In this document: piece after piece, positions 1-8,288 of the stretch
Numbering within the stretch: the first letter of the stretch is position 1
Layout of the letters: each line of letters starts with the position of its first letter
Source of the DNA: Kitasatospora sp. NBC_01250
GTDB taxonomy: Bacteria > Actinomycetota > Actinomycetes > Streptomycetales > Streptomycetaceae
Length of the DNA: 64,000 nt
NCBI RefSeq assembly: GCF_036226465.1
Contig: NZ_CP108476.1
Location: 5,084,001-5,148,000 of the forward strand
Direction of reading: 5' to 3'
The notes under the pieces: generated by a model
The model's input: the letters and a program-made list of their open reading frames with translations, nothing else
The model's database searches: none
What the model was told of the DNA's origin: nothing
Made by a program: the position numbers and the translations under genes

Positions 1-121
1 GTCCTTCTTCAACTACATCGCGAGCAACGGCGGCCAGCAGGCCATCGCCACCAAGGGCTACGTCCCGCTGCCGACCCCGATCGCCAGCAAGGTCCAGGCC
101 GCCATCGGCAACCTGAGCTGA
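1..121 (+). CDS. pstS: Phosphate-binding lipoprotein PstS, C-terminal end only
   Basis: The window opens inside a gene; about 40 codons remain before TGA at 119-121. The tail (SFFNYIASNGGQQ... then GYVPLP) has the usual end of a phosphate ABC-transporter substrate-binding protein, where the last helix packs after a YVPLP-type strand. The family binds phosphate outside the membrane and delivers it to PstC/PstA. The assignment rests on this tail and on the pstC-pstA-pstB genes that follow on the same strand. The promoter, any PHO boxes and the lipobox lie upstream of the window and cannot be judged. Confidence 0.85.
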   Translation, partial: SFFNYIASNGGQQAIATKGYVPLPTPIASKVQAAIGNLS

Positions 122-211
122 TCCGAGCTCTGCTCAACGGTCGGCGGTCCCGCGTCGGGGGGACGGGATCGCCGGCCGACCACAGCGCTTTCCGTTGAAC
201 GTTTCGTCCGG

Positions 212-231
212 GGCACCGCCGCCATGGTGCC
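212..231 (+). terminator. Stem-loop between pstS and pstC
   Basis: GGCACC (212-217) and GGTGCC (226-231) form a 6-bp stem around an 8-base loop in the 153-bp gap between pstS and pstC. There is no T-run. A hairpin here could attenuate read-through or protect the pstS message, so that the binding protein is made in excess over the permease; this is an inference from position. A pstC Shine-Dalgarno (GGAG, 261-264) follows, which supports partial read-through rather than a full stop. Confidence 0.4.
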
Positions 232-274
232 GCCCGCCCGCCGGGCCGCACCGCCAGACCGGAGTTAGAACCTC

Positions 275-1318
275 ATGACCTCCTCCCCACCGCCCGGCTC
301 CGCTGAGCAGCCAGGGCCAGCCACCTCCGTCCAGGGCCGTCCACCCGCGTCCGCCGAGCAGCCCGCGCGCAGCTCGCTGAAGGGCAACAGCCGCTTCGGT
401 GACAGCCTGTTCTTCGGCCTCTCGGCCGGGTCCGGCATCCTGCTGCTGGTCATCATGGCCGCGATCGCGGGCTTCCTGCTGTACCGCAGCGGGATGGCGA
501 TCAGCAAGGACCAGACGAACTTCCTGACCACCTTCGGGTGGGACCCGGACAACCTCCTCAAGCCGAGCTTCGGCATCGCGGTGCTGGCCTTCGGCACCGT
601 GGCGAGCGCGGCCATCGCGATGATCATCGCGGTCCCGGTCGCGATCGGCATCGCGCTGTTCATCTCGCACTACGCGCCGCGCCGGATCGCCCAGCCGTTC
701 GCCTACCTGGTGGACCTGCTGGCCGCCGTGCCCAGCATCGTCTACGGCCTGTGGGGCGCGCTCTTCCTGGTGCCGCACCTGAACGGCCTGATGAGCTGGC
801 TGAACGACTACCTCGGCTGGACCTACATCTTCAAGACCACCCACCCCGGGGCGCCGGCACGCAGCCTGTTCACCGTGGGGATCATCCTGGCGATCATGAT
901 CCTGCCGATCATCACCGCGGTCAGCCGCGAGGTGTTCCGCCAGGTGCCGCGGATGCACGAGGAGGCGGCGCTCGCGCTGGGCGCGACCCGCTGGGAGATG
1001 ATCCGCACCGCGGTGATCCCCTTCGGCCGTCCGGGCATCATCTCCGCCTCGATGCTCGGCCTCGGCCGGGCGCTCGGCGAGACCATCGCGGTGGCCACCG
1101 TGCTGTCCTCCAGCAGCGAGCTGTCGCTGCACATCCTGGACGCGGGTGGCGGTACCTTCGCGCAGAACATCGCGCTGAAGTTCGGTGAAGCGGGCACCGT
1201 CGGCAAGGACGCCCTCATGGCGGCCGGCCTGGTGCTGTTCGCGATCACGTTGCTGGTGAACGGTGCGGCGCGGCTGATCATCGCCCGTCGCAAGGAGTAC
1301 TCGGGGGCCAACGCATGA
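275..1318 (+). CDS. pstC: Phosphate ABC transporter permease PstC
   Basis: This 347-residue protein is one of the two membrane subunits of the high-affinity PstSCAB phosphate importer. A polar, Pro-rich N-terminal tail of about 45 residues is followed by six hydrophobic segments. The EAA cytoplasmic loop (EEAALALGATRWEM..., about residues 228-245), which contacts the ATPase, is intact and is followed by GRALGET, typical of PstC. ATG at 275 has GGAG ten bases upstream. The stop overlaps the pstA start (ATGA), so the two are translationally coupled. Expression is probably under PhoP control from the pstS promoter, which is outside the window. Confidence 0.95.
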   Translation: MTSSPPPGSAEQPGPATSVQGRPPASAEQPARSSLKGNSRFGDSLFFGLSAGSGILLLVIMAAIAGFLLYRSGMAISKDQTNFLTTFGWDPDNLLKPSFGIAVLAFGTVASAAIAMIIAVPVAIGIALFISHYAPRRIAQPFAYLVDLLAAVPSIVYGLWGALFLVPHLNGLMSWLNDYLGWTYIFKTTHPGAPARSLFTVGIILAIMILPIITAVSREVFRQVPRMHEEAALALGATRWEMIRTAVIPFGRPGIISASMLGLGRALGETIAVATVLSSSSELSLHILDAGGGTFAQNIALKFGEAGTVGKDALMAAGLVLFAITLLVNGAARLIIARRKEYSGANA

Positions 1319-2397
1319 CCACCGCGCCTTCTGTCGCCGACCGCACGCCGGTCCCGCTGCTGCGCCACTCGCTGACCGCCGCCCGGCTGCCCCGCTGGGC
1401 CCCGCCCGGCACAGCCGTGCTCGCCATCGCGCTCGGCTGCGCGATCGGCGCGGGCTTCGGCCTGGTCAGCCACTTGCAGTGGGGCCTGATCGCCGCGCTG
1501 CTCTTCGTCGCGATCACCTTCGGCCTCTCGGCCCGCGTCGAGGGGGTCCGGCAGGCCAAGGACCGGATCGCCACCTCGCTGATCTGGGTCGCCTTCATCC
1601 TCGCGATCATCCCGCTGGTCTCGCTGATGGTCTACACCATCCAGCAGGGCGCCGGCGTGGTGAACGGCGACTTCCTGAGCCACTCGATGCGCGGGGTGGT
1701 GGCCTCCTCCGGCCCTGGCGGCGGCGTCTACCACGCGCTGCTCGGCACCCTGCAGCAGATCGGCCTCGCCACCGCGATCGCCGCTCCGATCGGCCTGCTC
1801 ACCGCGGTCTACCTGGTCGAGTACGGCCGGGGTCCGCTGGCGAAGGTCGTCACCTTCTTCGTCGACGTCATGACGGGCATCCCGTCGATCGTCGCCGGTC
1901 TGTTCGTCCTGTCCGTCTGGAACATCGGGCTCGGCTTCGCCTACTCCGGCTTCTCGGGCAGCCTCGCGCTGGCGATCCTGATGATGCCGGTGGTCGTCCG
2001 GTCCACCGAGGAGATGCTCAAGCTCGTCCCGAACGAGCTGCGCGAAGCCTCGTACGCGCTCGGCGTGCCCAAGTGGAAGACGATCCTGCGGATCGTCCTC
2101 CCGACCGCGATCGGCGGCATCGCCACCGGTGTGATGCTGGCGATCGCCCGCATCGCCGGTGAGACGGCGCCGGTGATGATGCTGGTCGGCGTCTGGGACT
2201 CGATCAACGCCAATCCGTTCGTCGGGCCCCAGGAGTCGCTGCCGGTCTTCATCTGGCAGCAGTACTCCCAGGTCAACAACCAGTACGGGTACGCCCGTGC
2301 CTGGGGTGCCGCGCTGGTGCTGATCGCCCTGGTGATGGGGCTCAACCTGATCGCCCGGGGCATCGCCCGCTGGCGCTCGCCCAAGACCGGCCACTGA
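1315..2397 (+). CDS. pstA: Phosphate ABC transporter permease PstA
   Basis: This 360-residue polytopic protein is the second membrane subunit of the Pst phosphate importer. After an N-terminal extension with two hydrophobic segments (about residues 30-75) comes the binding-protein-dependent permease domain. It carries the EAA loop (LREASYALGVPKWKT, near residue 242) and the family motif ARIAGETAP. The start codon overlaps the pstC stop by four bases. The extended N-terminus is usual for actinobacterial PstA. It should pair with PstC and with the PstB ATPase encoded 42 bases downstream. Confidence 0.95.
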   Translation: MTTAPSVADRTPVPLLRHSLTAARLPRWAPPGTAVLAIALGCAIGAGFGLVSHLQWGLIAALLFVAITFGLSARVEGVRQAKDRIATSLIWVAFILAIIPLVSLMVYTIQQGAGVVNGDFLSHSMRGVVASSGPGGGVYHALLGTLQQIGLATAIAAPIGLLTAVYLVEYGRGPLAKVVTFFVDVMTGIPSIVAGLFVLSVWNIGLGFAYSGFSGSLALAILMMPVVVRSTEEMLKLVPNELREASYALGVPKWKTILRIVLPTAIGGIATGVMLAIARIAGETAPVMMLVGVWDSINANPFVGPQESLPVFIWQQYSQVNNQYGYARAWGAALVLIALVMGLNLIARGIARWRSPKTGH

Positions 2398-2439
2398 CCG
2401 ACCGACTGACGTACGAACAGACGAGAGAGACGAAAGATC

Positions 2440-3216
2440 ATGGCAAAGCGCATCGACGTCAGCGGACTGTCGGCCTACTACGGCGCCACCCGGGCCATCG
2501 AGGACATCTCGATGACCGTCGAGCCCCGCTCGGTGACGGCCTTCATCGGCCCCTCCGGCTGCGGCAAGTCCACCTTCCTGCGCACCCTCAACCGGATGCA
2601 CGAGGTGATCCCCGGCGCCCGGGTCGAGGGCAAGGTCATGCTGGACGACGAGAACCTCTACGGCTCCGGCGTCGACCCGGTGGCCGTGCGGCGCACCGTC
2701 GGCATGGTCTTCCAGCGGCCCAACCCGTTCCCCACCATGTCGATCTACGAGAACGTGGTCGCCGGCCTGAAGCTGGCCGGGGTGCGGAAGAAGGCGGTGC
2801 TGGACGGCGTGGTGGAGAACTCGCTGAAGGGCGCCAACCTCTGGAACGAGGTCAAGGACCGGCTGAGCAAGCCGGGCGCGGGCCTGTCCGGTGGTCAGCA
2901 GCAGCGTCTGTGCATCGCCCGCGCCATCGCGGTCGAGCCCGAGGTCCTGCTGATGGACGAGCCCTGCTCGGCGCTGGACCCGATCTCCACGCTGGCGATC
3001 GAGGACCTGATCGGCCAGCTCAAGGAGCGGTTCACGATCGTCATCGTGACCCACAACATGCAGCAGGCCGCACGCGTCTCGGACCGCACCGCCTTCTTCA
3101 ACCTGGCCGGTGTCGGCCAGCCGGGCAAGCTGATCGAGCTGGACGACACCCAGCGGATCTTCTCCAACCCGTCGGTCCAGGCGACCGAGGACTACATCTC
3201 CGGCCGCTTCGGCTAG
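2440..3216 (+). CDS. pstB: Phosphate ABC transporter ATPase PstB
   Basis: This 258-residue protein is the ATP-hydrolysing subunit of the phosphate importer and normal length for PstB. Visible motifs are Walker A GPSGCGKST (about residues 33-41), the Q-loop in VFQRPNPFP, the ABC signature LSGGQQQRL (about 150-158), Walker B VLLMDEPCSALDP and the switch histidine in VTHNMQQA. GPSGCGKS followed by FLRTLNRM is characteristic of PstB. It is the last gene of the pst operon and is followed within about 50 bases by a strong terminator. A purine-rich stretch ahead of ATG serves as the ribosome site. Confidence 0.97.
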   Translation: MAKRIDVSGLSAYYGATRAIEDISMTVEPRSVTAFIGPSGCGKSTFLRTLNRMHEVIPGARVEGKVMLDDENLYGSGVDPVAVRRTVGMVFQRPNPFPTMSIYENVVAGLKLAGVRKKAVLDGVVENSLKGANLWNEVKDRLSKPGAGLSGGQQQRLCIARAIAVEPEVLLMDEPCSALDPISTLAIEDLIGQLKERFTIVIVTHNMQQAARVSDRTAFFNLAGVGQPGKLIELDDTQRIFSNPSVQATEDYISGRFG

Positions 3217-3268
3217 AGCACACCGACTGCTCCGCGGTGCTGCATGGCGGTGCCGCCGCGGAGTACGA

Positions 3269-3309
3269 CAGGAGGGCCCGCCCCCGGGACACGGGGGCGG
3301 GCCCTCCTG
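3269..3309 (+). terminator. Terminator of the pst operon
   Basis: A perfect 18-bp GC-rich inverted repeat (3269-3286 and 3292-3309) around the 5-base loop GGACA lies between pstB and the convergent phosphate-permease gene. Its symmetry lets it stop transcription from both sides. There is no T-run, which is common for streptomycete terminators. Confidence 0.85.
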
Positions 3310-3347
3310 CTGTGCGGACCCCGTGATCGGGGCCCCGGCCGGATCCG

Positions 3348-4343
3348 TCAGCCCACGGCCAGGTCGGTCAGCCAGTAGACGAGCGCGGCGACCAGGGCCG
3401 CGGCCGGCATGGTGATGAACCAGCCGAGCACGATGTTCTTGGCCACTCCCCAGCGCACCGCGCGGACCCGCTTGGTGGCGCCCACGCCCATGATCGCCGA
3501 GGTGATCACGTGCGTGGTGGAGATCGGCGCCTTGAAGACGTACGAGGTCACGTACATGATCGCGGCGGAGGTGGACTCGGCGGCGAAGCCCTGCGGCGGG
3601 TCCAGCTCGATGATCTTGCGGCCCAGGGTCCGCATGATCCGCCAGCCGCCCGCGTAGGTGCCCAGCGACAGCATGGTGGCGCAGGAGATCTTCACCCAGA
3701 TCGGGATGCCGTTGCCGCTCTGGTGTCCGGAGATGGTCAGCGCCATCACCACGATGCCCATCGTCTTCTGGGCGTCCTGCAGACCGTGGGCCAGCGCCAT
3801 CGCGGCGGCCGAGGCGGTCTGCGCGACCCGGAAGCCGCGCTTGGCCTTGTGCGGGTTGGCCTTGCGGAAGATCCACAGGATCGCCAGCATCACCAGGTAG
3901 CCGAAGACCAGGCCGACGACCGGCGAGAGCACCATCGGGATGATGATCTTCTCGATCACGCCGTGCCAGATCACCCCGGTGCCGGCCGCCAGTGCCGCGC
4001 CGACCAGGCCGCCGAAGAGCGCGTGCGAGGAGGAGGACGGCAGGCCGAAGTACCAGGTGACCAGGTTCCAGGCGATCGCACCGACCAGCGCGCCGAACAG
4101 GACCGTCATCCCCTGGCTGCCCTGCGGGGTCTCGATCAGGCCCTTGGAGACGGTCTGGGCCACCCCGCTGCCCAGGAAGGCGCCGGCCAGGTTCATCACC
4201 GCGGCCATCGCGAGAGCGGCCCTCGGCGTCAGCGCCCGGGTGGAGACCGAGGTGGCGATGGCGTTGGCCGAGTCGTGGAAGCCGTTGGTGTAGGTGAAGA
4301 AGAACGCCACACCGATGACGCAGATGAGTGCTGCCATGTCCAC
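3348..4343 (-). CDS. pit: Low-affinity inorganic phosphate transporter (Pit family)
   Basis: This 331-residue integral membrane protein belongs to the PiT family (PF01384), which moves metal-phosphate with H+ or Na+. The diagnostic TNGFHDSANAIATSVSTRAL near residues 19-38 and the internally repeated FGGLVGAALAAG-type segment are present, with about ten hydrophobic stretches. It starts at GTG 4343, with AGGAG eleven bases upstream inside the end of the preceding gene; ATG 4337 is an alternative. It follows the DUF47 gene by five bases, the usual pairing of a PhoU-like regulator with Pit. The 3' end faces the pst terminator. Confidence 0.93.
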   Translation of the reverse strand: MDMAALICVIGVAFFFTYTNGFHDSANAIATSVSTRALTPRAALAMAAVMNLAGAFLGSGVAQTVSKGLIETPQGSQGMTVLFGALVGAIAWNLVTWYFGLPSSSSHALFGGLVGAALAAGTGVIWHGVIEKIIIPMVLSPVVGLVFGYLVMLAILWIFRKANPHKAKRGFRVAQTASAAAMALAHGLQDAQKTMGIVVMALTISGHQSGNGIPIWVKISCATMLSLGTYAGGWRIMRTLGRKIIELDPPQGFAAESTSAAIMYVTSYVFKAPISTTHVITSAIMGVGATKRVRAVRWGVAKNIVLGWFITMPAAALVAALVYWLTDLAVG

Positions 4344-4348
4344 GCTGG

Positions 4349-4969
4349 TCAGGACTCCTTGACGGCGATGGTCTCCACCGTGTTGGCGACGTGCTCGAAG
4401 GCGTCGGCGGCCTCTTCCAGCACGTCCACGACCTGCTTGAGCTTGAGCACCTCGATCGCCTCGTACTGCCCGCTGAACAGGTGGGCCAGCAGCTTGCGGT
4501 GGATCTGGTCCGCCTGGTTCTCCAGCCGGTTGATCTCGATCCAGTACTCGTTCAGGTGCGCCATGCTGCGCAGGCGCGGCATCGCCTCGGCGGTCAGCTC
4601 GGCGGCCCGGGCCAGCACCTCGATCTGCTCCTCCACACCCTTGGGCAGGGTCTGGATGTCGTAGAGCACGACCAGGTCGACGGCCTCCTCCATGAAGTCC
4701 ATGATGTCGTCGAGCGAGGAGGCGAGGCTGTAGATGTCCTCGCGGTCGAACGGCGTGATGAAGGAGGAGTTCAGCTGGTGGAAGATCGCGTGGGTGGTGT
4801 CGTCGCCCGCGTGCTCGGCGGCGCGCATGCGCTCGACGATCTCCGCGCGGGCTGCCACGTCTGAGCCCAGCAGTTCCAGCAGGAGCTTCGATCCGACGAC
4901 GAGGTTCTCCGCGGCGGCGGCGAACATGTCGTAGAAGCTCGTCTCCTTCGGGGTCAGGCTAAAACGCAC
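4349..4969 (-). CDS. DUF47/PhoU-like protein partnered with Pit
   Basis: This 206-residue, mostly helical cytoplasmic protein is of the DUF47 (PF01865) family, related to PhoU. The N-terminus (RFSLTPKETSFYDMF) and the repeated acidic EYxxD/ExxxD-type helices (DREDIYSLASSLDDIMDF) are typical of these metal-binding bundles. DUF47 genes usually sit directly upstream of a Pit gene, as here, and are thought to gate phosphate uptake. Start is GTG 4969 with GGAG (4976-4979 on the complementary strand) six bases away. A TAGCAT box on the minus strand (5004-5009) is a candidate -10 element for this two-gene operon. Confidence 0.9.
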   Translation of the reverse strand: MRFSLTPKETSFYDMFAAAAENLVVGSKLLLELLGSDVAARAEIVERMRAAEHAGDDTTHAIFHQLNSSFITPFDREDIYSLASSLDDIMDFMEEAVDLVVLYDIQTLPKGVEEQIEVLARAAELTAEAMPRLRSMAHLNEYWIEINRLENQADQIHRKLLAHLFSGQYEAIEVLKLKQVVDVLEEAADAFEHVANTVETIAVKES

Positions 4970-5336
4970 GGAAATCTCCGATGAGCGGGGAGTGGACTGA
5001 ACGATGCTAGGTGCTCTGCGTCAGGATTGTGCAAACGGGGTGCGCGCCTGGGAACCGGATGCTCCTCTTCCGAGTCGCCGGTCGACCGGCCCGTCAGACC
5101 CCGGCGGGGACCCCGTACGTCGGCGTGCGGGTCGGTGGATCTGTGAGGTCCCAGTCTGACGGAACCTCGGGGGGAATGCGCCTGCCCGGCGCCCGATGAT
5201 CCCGATCAGCCGCCCGGACGGGGTAACACCACCGGGGCCCGGGGTGCGGGACACTAGGGTCTGTCTGACGATTCCCGCCGGGCGTGGGAGCACCGGCGGG
5301 AATCGGCCGGGCGAGGGACGAGAACGGGGCAGGCCG
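4970..5336. other. Divergent intergenic region between the Pit operon and csoR
   Basis: About 367 bases without a convincing gene. On the minus strand TAGCAT (5004-5009) could be the -10 of the DUF47-pit operon. Next to it GTTCAGTCCAC (minus strand, 4992-5002) resembles one PHO-box repeat unit, but I find no second unit. On the plus strand TAGGGT (5255-5260) is a candidate csoR -10, followed at once by a 37-bp interrupted inverted repeat (listed separately). Open frames here have no ribosome site or recognisable protein. Confidence 0.5.
5269..5305 (+). promoter_or_regulatory. Interrupted inverted repeat in the csoR 5' region (candidate CsoR operator)
   Basis: Two perfect 13-base arms, CGATTCCCGCCGG (5269-5281) and CCGGCGGGAATCG (5293-5305), are separated by 11 bases. 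The element begins about 8 bases after a TAGGGT -10 box and ends 31 bases before the csoR start codon. CsoR proteins bind G/C-tract pseudopalindromes in their own promoters, so autoregulation is a reasonable guess. An RNA hairpin is the alternative. Confidence 0.5.
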
Positions 5337-5696
5337 ATGACCACGAGCAACACGGAGAGCAGCACCGGCACCCAGCCGACCGGGGCGCCGGCCGGCCCGG
5401 CGCACGGGGCGGGCCCGCACGGGTACAGCTCGCACAAGGCGGACCACCTCAAGCGGCTGCGCCGGATCGAGGGTCAGGCCCGCGGCCTGCAGCGGATGGT
5501 GGAGGAGGACGTCTACTGCATCGACATCCTCACCCAGGTCTCGGCCACCACCAAGGCGCTGCAGTCCTTCGCGCTGGCGCTGCTGGACGAGCACATCAAG
5601 CACTGCGTGGCGGCGGCCGTCGAGGAGGGCGGCTCGGCGATGGACGAGAAGGTCAGCGAGGCGATGACGGCGATCAGCCGACTGCTGCGGAGCTGA
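5337..5696 (+). CDS. csoR: Copper-sensing repressor, CsoR family
   Basis: This 119-residue protein is an all-helical DUF156/CsoR metal-sensing repressor. After an unstructured N-terminal tail of about 33 residues comes HLKRLRRIEGQARGLQRM, the DNA-contact helix of the family. The Cu(I) ligands Cys-His-x3-Cys are present: C61 in VYCIDI, then H86 and C90 in HIKHC. This C-H-C set separates CsoR from formaldehyde- or nickel-sensing relatives. ATG 5337 is chosen because the conserved domain starts soon after it and no upstream start has a ribosome site. No copper ATPase gene is adjacent, so its targets are elsewhere besides possibly its own promoter. Confidence 0.88.
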   Translation: MTTSNTESSTGTQPTGAPAGPAHGAGPHGYSSHKADHLKRLRRIEGQARGLQRMVEEDVYCIDILTQVSATTKALQSFALALLDEHIKHCVAAAVEEGGSAMDEKVSEAMTAISRLLRS

Positions 5697-5700
5697 GGCC

Positions 5701-5913
5701 CTAGCTGTTGCGACCCTCCGGGGCGCCCGGCTCCTCGGCCTCCGGCGGCTGGTGCAGCAGCACCTCGTCGATCCGGGCGGTGGGCAGCCGCTCGGCGTTG
5801 CTGGCGGTGGCGGCGATCATCAGCTCACCGGCCAGCTCGATCTCGTCGAGGGCCGCGCTCTCGTGGCCGGCGGTCCGATCCGCTCCACCTGTCCGATCCG
5901 CCGAGGACGACAC
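5701..5913 (-). CDS. Small conserved hypothetical protein
   Basis: I do not recognise a named family. Starting at GTG 5913 (AGGGG-type ribosome site about 9-14 bases upstream) it encodes about 70 residues: a polar N-terminus, then an amphipathic stretch ELAGELMIAATASNAERLP and an acidic Pro-rich tail. The segment LDEIELAGELMIAAT looks like a short regulatory or partner-binding helix. It converges on csoR with four bases between the stops. A longer version from ATG 6021 is possible, but the added residues look like non-coding translation. Confidence 0.5.
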   Translation of the reverse strand: MSSSADRTGGADRTAGHESAALDEIELAGELMIAATASNAERLPTARIDEVLLHQPPEAEEPGAPEGRNS

Positions 5914-6070
5914 CCTGCACCACCCCTTCACCACCCGCTCGCCGGGGCGGCAGGCACCCGTCCCCCAGCCTAGAGAGTGCGTGGCCCGCCCCCCATGGCA
6001 CGGACGGGTCATCTCTGCCACCGAAACGGGTGGGCCGCCCGCGCCGCCGCACCCGGGCGGTGACGGCGCG

Positions 6071-6955
6071 TCACTTCGGGGAGGCGCTGGAGTCCTTCAT
6101 CTCGACCACGTCGGCGGCGGGCGGCTCGCTGACCTGGACCGGCTGGCCGAAGGCGCTGAGCGCGACCGTGGAGGTCACCTTCACCTGGTCCTTGGGATCC
6201 TTGGAACCGGCGACCCCGGCGAAGGTGAAGATCTCGGTGACCTTGTGCAGCCGGCCCTCGGAGTCCAGCCAGGCCTCGAACGGGACGTCCTTGACGGTGA
6301 AGGTGCTCGCCGCCATCCGCAGGCCGTTCGCCCCCTGGCCACCGGTGGCGTCGGCCGCCTTGGACAGGTCCAGGGTGCCCTTGTAGTGCTTGAGCGGCAC
6401 CCCGTCCAGCGTCTCGTCACCGACCACGCTCGCCTGCTGCACGCCGCGCAGCGCGCCCGCGGCGGTGGCCGGGTCGGTGGCGCCGTTGCTGATCAGGTTG
6501 CCGTCGGCCAGCTGGCGCACGTCCAGCTCGACCCACTTGCCCGCGGGCACCTTGGCGCCGCTGTTCTGCAGGAAGACGATGCCCGGCTCTACCACCTCGA
6601 CCACCTTGCCGGTGGTGGCGGCGCCCGGCGGGACCTGCACCTCGATGCGGCCGATCCGCTTGACGTAGTCGTAGGCGCCGGTGCCGGTGAAGGCGGCCTT
6701 CTTGTCCGCCGACTCGGTGGTCAGCTGGGTGGCGGCCTGGGCGGAGCCGGTGCGGCCGGTGATGTCGGCGGCGTTGCGCACCGCCGTGACCGGGTCGTCG
6801 GCGAGCTTGTCGGCCACCGGGCTCTGGCTCGCGGAGGCGCTCGCGTTCGCGTCGGCTGAGCCGCCCGAGGTGCCGCCGCAGGCGGTCAGCGCGGCGGCTA
6901 GCAGCACGGTGGCCGCGGCCGGGAGCAGGGCGCGGGTGGTGGGCGACGTGGTCAT
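6071..6955 (-). CDS. Secreted lipoprotein of the LppX/LprG-like type
   Basis: This 294-residue exported lipoprotein has a short basic start, hydrophobic residues 9-24 and the lipobox LTAC with Cys26, followed by a Ser/Ala/Gly linker. The mature part carries repeating beta-strand patterns (KVVEVVEPGIVFLQN, KWVELDVRQL, PFEAWLDSEGRLHKV) like the half-barrel fold of mycobacterial LppX/LprG, which handle lipids outside the membrane. That resemblance is by pattern only. Start ATG 6955 gives the cleanest signal peptide; ATG 6973 is in frame. The neighbouring PAP2 phosphatase and NlpC/P60 hydrolase suggest a cell-envelope setting. Confidence 0.75.
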   Translation of the reverse strand: MTTSPTTRALLPAAATVLLAAALTACGGTSGGSADANASASASQSPVADKLADDPVTAVRNAADITGRTGSAQAATQLTTESADKKAAFTGTGAYDYVKRIGRIEVQVPPGAATTGKVVEVVEPGIVFLQNSGAKVPAGKWVELDVRQLADGNLISNGATDPATAAGALRGVQQASVVGDETLDGVPLKHYKGTLDLSKAADATGGQGANGLRMAASTFTVKDVPFEAWLDSEGRLHKVTEIFTFAGVAGSKDPKDQVKVTSTVALSAFGQPVQVSEPPAADVVEMKDSSASPK

Positions 6956-7153
6956 GGTGATCTCAACCCCCATGGTGATCCGGGCCCCCTCGGGCCGGAT
7001 GACCTGCGGGCCGCCGCCCCTGGCTGGGCGGGGCCGGTACTGGCGAGAACGACCGCGGTCCGCCCCGGTTACGCGGCGGACGGCGTGCGGCGGTCGGCGC
7101 GCGCCGGGGCCGTGGGGCGTTCGGGGCGGGGAAACCGGGTTACCGTTGAAGCC

Positions 7154-7393
7154 GTGCATACGGAGCTGTCGGCCCGGTCCGACTCCCGCGGTGACCCGTC
7201 CGAGAACGTCGTCGAGCAGGGTGCCGGGAACGCCGCCGGGAGCGGCTCGGCACCCGCCCACCGGACCGAGGTCTCCGAGCGCGGTTCCTTCGCCCACGCG
7301 GCGTGCTCCTGCGGCTGGTTCGCCCCGGCCCGGCGCTCGCGCGACCGGGCCCGGCGGGACGCCGCCGAGCACCTCGCGCAGCCGGACGGCTGA
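7154..7393 (+). CDS. Small CxCGW-motif protein, conserved hypothetical
   Basis: This predicted 79-residue soluble protein has a C-terminal block CSCGWFAPARRSRDRARRDA that combines a CxC pair with a strongly basic helix. I recall similar small proteins in other streptomycetes but know no function. The two cysteines could hold a metal, and the basic helix could bind nucleic acid; both are guesses. GTG 7154 has no ribosome site but lies seven bases after TACCGT (7141-7146), which fits a leaderless transcript. It is convergent with the PAP2 gene (stops 26 bases apart). Confidence 0.5.
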   Translation: MHTELSARSDSRGDPSENVVEQGAGNAAGSGSAPAHRTEVSERGSFAHAACSCGWFAPARRSRDRARRDAAEHLAQPDG

Positions 7394-7419
7394 CGGGCGC
7401 TCAACCGCCCCCGGCCGGC

Positions 7420-8136
7420 CTAGGCCGCCAGGTCGGAGTCGGTGGCCGCCGAACGCTCCTGCTCGGGCCGCGGCTGCTCGGTGCCGGTACCGCGGCGCCG
7501 GCGCCTGGGCGCGCCGACGGGGCCGGCCGTGATCAGCGGCCCGGCCGCGGTGCGGGAGAGCGCGTGGCACAGCGGCACCAGCAGGGCCATCGCGAGCGGG
7601 GCGAGCAGCAGCGCCACGGCGGTGGCCAGCGCGTAGCCGCCCAGCACGTCGGTGGGGTAGTGCACCCCCATGTACAGGCGGCAGAACCCCTGCAGCAGCG
7701 CCAGCGCGCCGGCGATCGCGCCCAGCCGGCGATTGACCAGGAAGAGCGCCACGGCGACGGTCATCGACATGGTCGCGTGGTCGCTGACGAAGGAGTGGGT
7801 CCCGGCCTTGCCGGCCACCAGCACGTCCAGGCCCGGGTGGTCGACGAACGGGCGCGGCCGGTTCACGATGGCGGCGATCGGCAGGTTGGCGAGCTCGGCG
7901 GCCACGACCGCCAGCGGCACCCAGAGCACCCCGGCCACCGCCACCGGCGCGTCCGGGCGGCGCCGGGCCTGCAGCCAGCCGACCGCGCAGAGCGCGAACA
8001 GGCCCAGCAGGATGCCGTACTCGCCGATCCAGGAGACCAGGCCGTCCAGCCAGCCGGGGGCGTCCCTGGCCCATCCGTTGACGGTGTAGAGCAGTTCGAG
8101 GTCCGGGTTGCCGGTGTCGGCCGACAGCGTCGACAC
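7420..8136 (-). CDS. PAP2-family membrane phosphatase
   Basis: This 238-residue polytopic protein has the three-part phosphatase signature of the PAP2 family: NRPRPF, then SFVSDHATM, then CRLYMGVHYPTDVLGG. The catalytic His of the second and third motifs and the Asp of the third are intact. Members dephosphorylate lipid phosphates such as phosphatidate or undecaprenyl diphosphate at the outer face of the membrane; the substrate cannot be told here. The chosen start is GTG 8136 with AGGAGG six bases upstream. The C-terminus is a polar Arg/Glu-rich tail of about 40 residues. Confidence 0.85.
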   Translation of the reverse strand: MSTLSADTGNPDLELLYTVNGWARDAPGWLDGLVSWIGEYGILLGLFALCAVGWLQARRRPDAPVAVAGVLWVPLAVVAAELANLPIAAIVNRPRPFVDHPGLDVLVAGKAGTHSFVSDHATMSMTVAVALFLVNRRLGAIAGALALLQGFCRLYMGVHYPTDVLGGYALATAVALLLAPLAMALLVPLCHALSRTAAGPLITAGPVGAPRRRRRGTGTEQPRPEQERSAATDSDLAA

Positions 8137-8288
8137 GCCGTACCTCCTGTGCTCCGCCGGCCTGCTGCGAGGGTCGGCTGATCCTGTGGTGCTTGCCCTG
8201 GGAGTTAACGAGGCGGGCAGGTCACAGCGTTCCACGCCGACCGGGTGTTATGGAAACTTGACGTGGGATGGTCAGATCTGGTGGGGCG

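Noticed and set aside
823..3876. Very long open frame on the minus strand opposite pstA and pstB
   Set aside because: It lies opposite genes with full family motifs. Its translation is Arg/Asp/Gly/His-rich, as expected from the complementary strand of GC-rich codons, and it has no ribosome site.
4992..5002. Possible PHO box (GTTCAGTCCAC) before the DUF47-pit operon
   Set aside because: PhoP needs at least two 11-base direct repeats. No second unit is in register, so a single match is not enough.
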